Assembly (NCBI GenBank): GCA_945787595.1
Contig: CALZJV010000125.1
Span: forward strand, 1-13,696
DNA length: 13,696 bases
Direction of reading: 5' to 3'
From: an uncultured Desulfobacterales bacterium
GTDB taxonomy: Bacteria; Desulfobacterota; Desulfobacteria; Desulfobacterales; JAFDCJ01
Shown: positions 13,585 through 13,696 of the stretch, piece after piece
Layout: the number at the start of each line of letters is the position of its first letter
How positions within the stretch are numbered: the first letter of the stretch is position 1
Translations under genes and position numbers: made by a program
Notes under the pieces: generated by a model
What the model was told of the DNA's origin: nothing
Database searches by the model: none
The model's input: the letters and a program-made list of their open reading frames with translations, nothing else

Positions 13585-13598
13585 GTTAAGACCTTAAC
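13585..13598. promoter_or_regulatory. Inverted repeat upstream of the hicB-like gene
   Basis: GTTAAG-AC-CTTAAC is a perfect 6-base dyad 36 bases before the hicB-like start, next to a TATATT-like -10 (13600-13605). The position fits an autoregulatory operator. No clear -35 was identified. Confidence 0.4.
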
Positions 13599-13617
13599 TA
13601 TATTTTTATTTTCCAAA

Positions 13618-13632
13618 CTTGGAGGGTCCAAG
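13618..13632 (+). promoter_or_regulatory. Hairpin sequestering the hicB-like ribosome site
   Basis: CTTGGA-GGG-TCCAAG is a perfect six-pair stem. The GGAGG Shine-Dalgarno lies half in the stem and half in the loop, and the ATG follows one base later. It may tune translation. Confidence 0.4.
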
Positions 13633-13633
13633 C

Positions 13634-13696
13634 ATGAAATTAATGGTTGTTTTCGAGCAATCTGATGAAGGAGGCTATACCGTTTACGTTCCAAGC
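13634..13696 (+). CDS. hicB: HicB-like antitoxin, 5' part only (runs off the window)
   Basis: Only 21 codons are present: MKLMVVFEQSDEGGYTVYVPS. This matches the opening beta strands of HicB-family antitoxins, which continue with a PGC-type turn and a partly degraded RNase-H-like fold, usually followed by a DNA-binding domain. GGAGG is placed eight bases before the ATG. HicB normally pairs with the small RNA-binding toxin HicA. No hicA is seen in the 160 bases upstream, so it would have to lie downstream, outside the window. An orphan HicB-like protein is the alternative. Confidence 0.65.
   Translation, partial: MKLMVVFEQSDEGGYTVYVPS

Overview
The window looks like accessory and envelope-biogenesis DNA from a Gram-negative bacterium of the Desulfobacterota (Desulfobacteria) type. 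That placement is inferred from three things: an exosortase-A (XrtA)/PEP-CTERM exopolysaccharide gene set, the density of S23/IVS four-helix-bundle genes, and the scattered toxin-antitoxin pieces. No rRNA or housekeeping gene is present to confirm it.

Layout. 1-194: GC-rich repeat scrap. 195-431 (minus): a very small PEP-CTERM protein. 943-3186: PrsT-type TPR lipoprotein, read divergently from it. 3187-3857: nested inverted low-complexity repeats, then a good sigma-54 (-24/-12) promoter and a 25-base-arm hairpin. 3858-5258: AAA+/Fis regulator of the PrsR type, but with a degenerate receiver and no GAFTGA loop. 5268-7470: two intact four-helix-bundle genes, each in its own repeat tracts, with a complete vapBC module between them. 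7491-9095: XrtA-type chain-length determinant (Wzz/GNVR). 9097-9455: a four-helix-bundle remnant between 46-base inverted repeats with one mismatch. 9492-10892: XrtA-type tyrosine autokinase. 10970-11381: a second truncated four-helix-bundle remnant with its own inverted arms and a REP-like hairpin inside it. 11551-12948: polyprenyl-phosphate sugar phosphotransferase, preceded by a strongly folded leader. 12949-13696: a hairpin, two low-complexity tracts, a HepT-like fragment and the start of a hicB-like antitoxin that runs off the window.

How the genes fit together. The sugar phosphotransferase would start repeat-unit synthesis on undecaprenyl phosphate. The chain-length protein and the tyrosine kinase would act together as the Wzc-like co-polymerase controlling polymer length and export. 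The TPR lipoprotein is the usual partner of this export/sorting system, and the AAA+ protein is its likely local regulator. All EPS genes are on the plus strand. The exosortase itself is not in this window.

The most unusual feature is what fills the gaps. Almost every gap between the EPS genes carries a four-helix-bundle gene, its remnant, or an empty repeat pair. Each is bracketed by short-period repeats (7, 8 or 9 bases per unit) whose left and right arms are reverse complements of each other. The repeat 'vocabulary' differs from locus to locus while the arms stay matched within a locus. I regard this as a candidate family of IVS-like mobile elements that would form a long hairpin in RNA.
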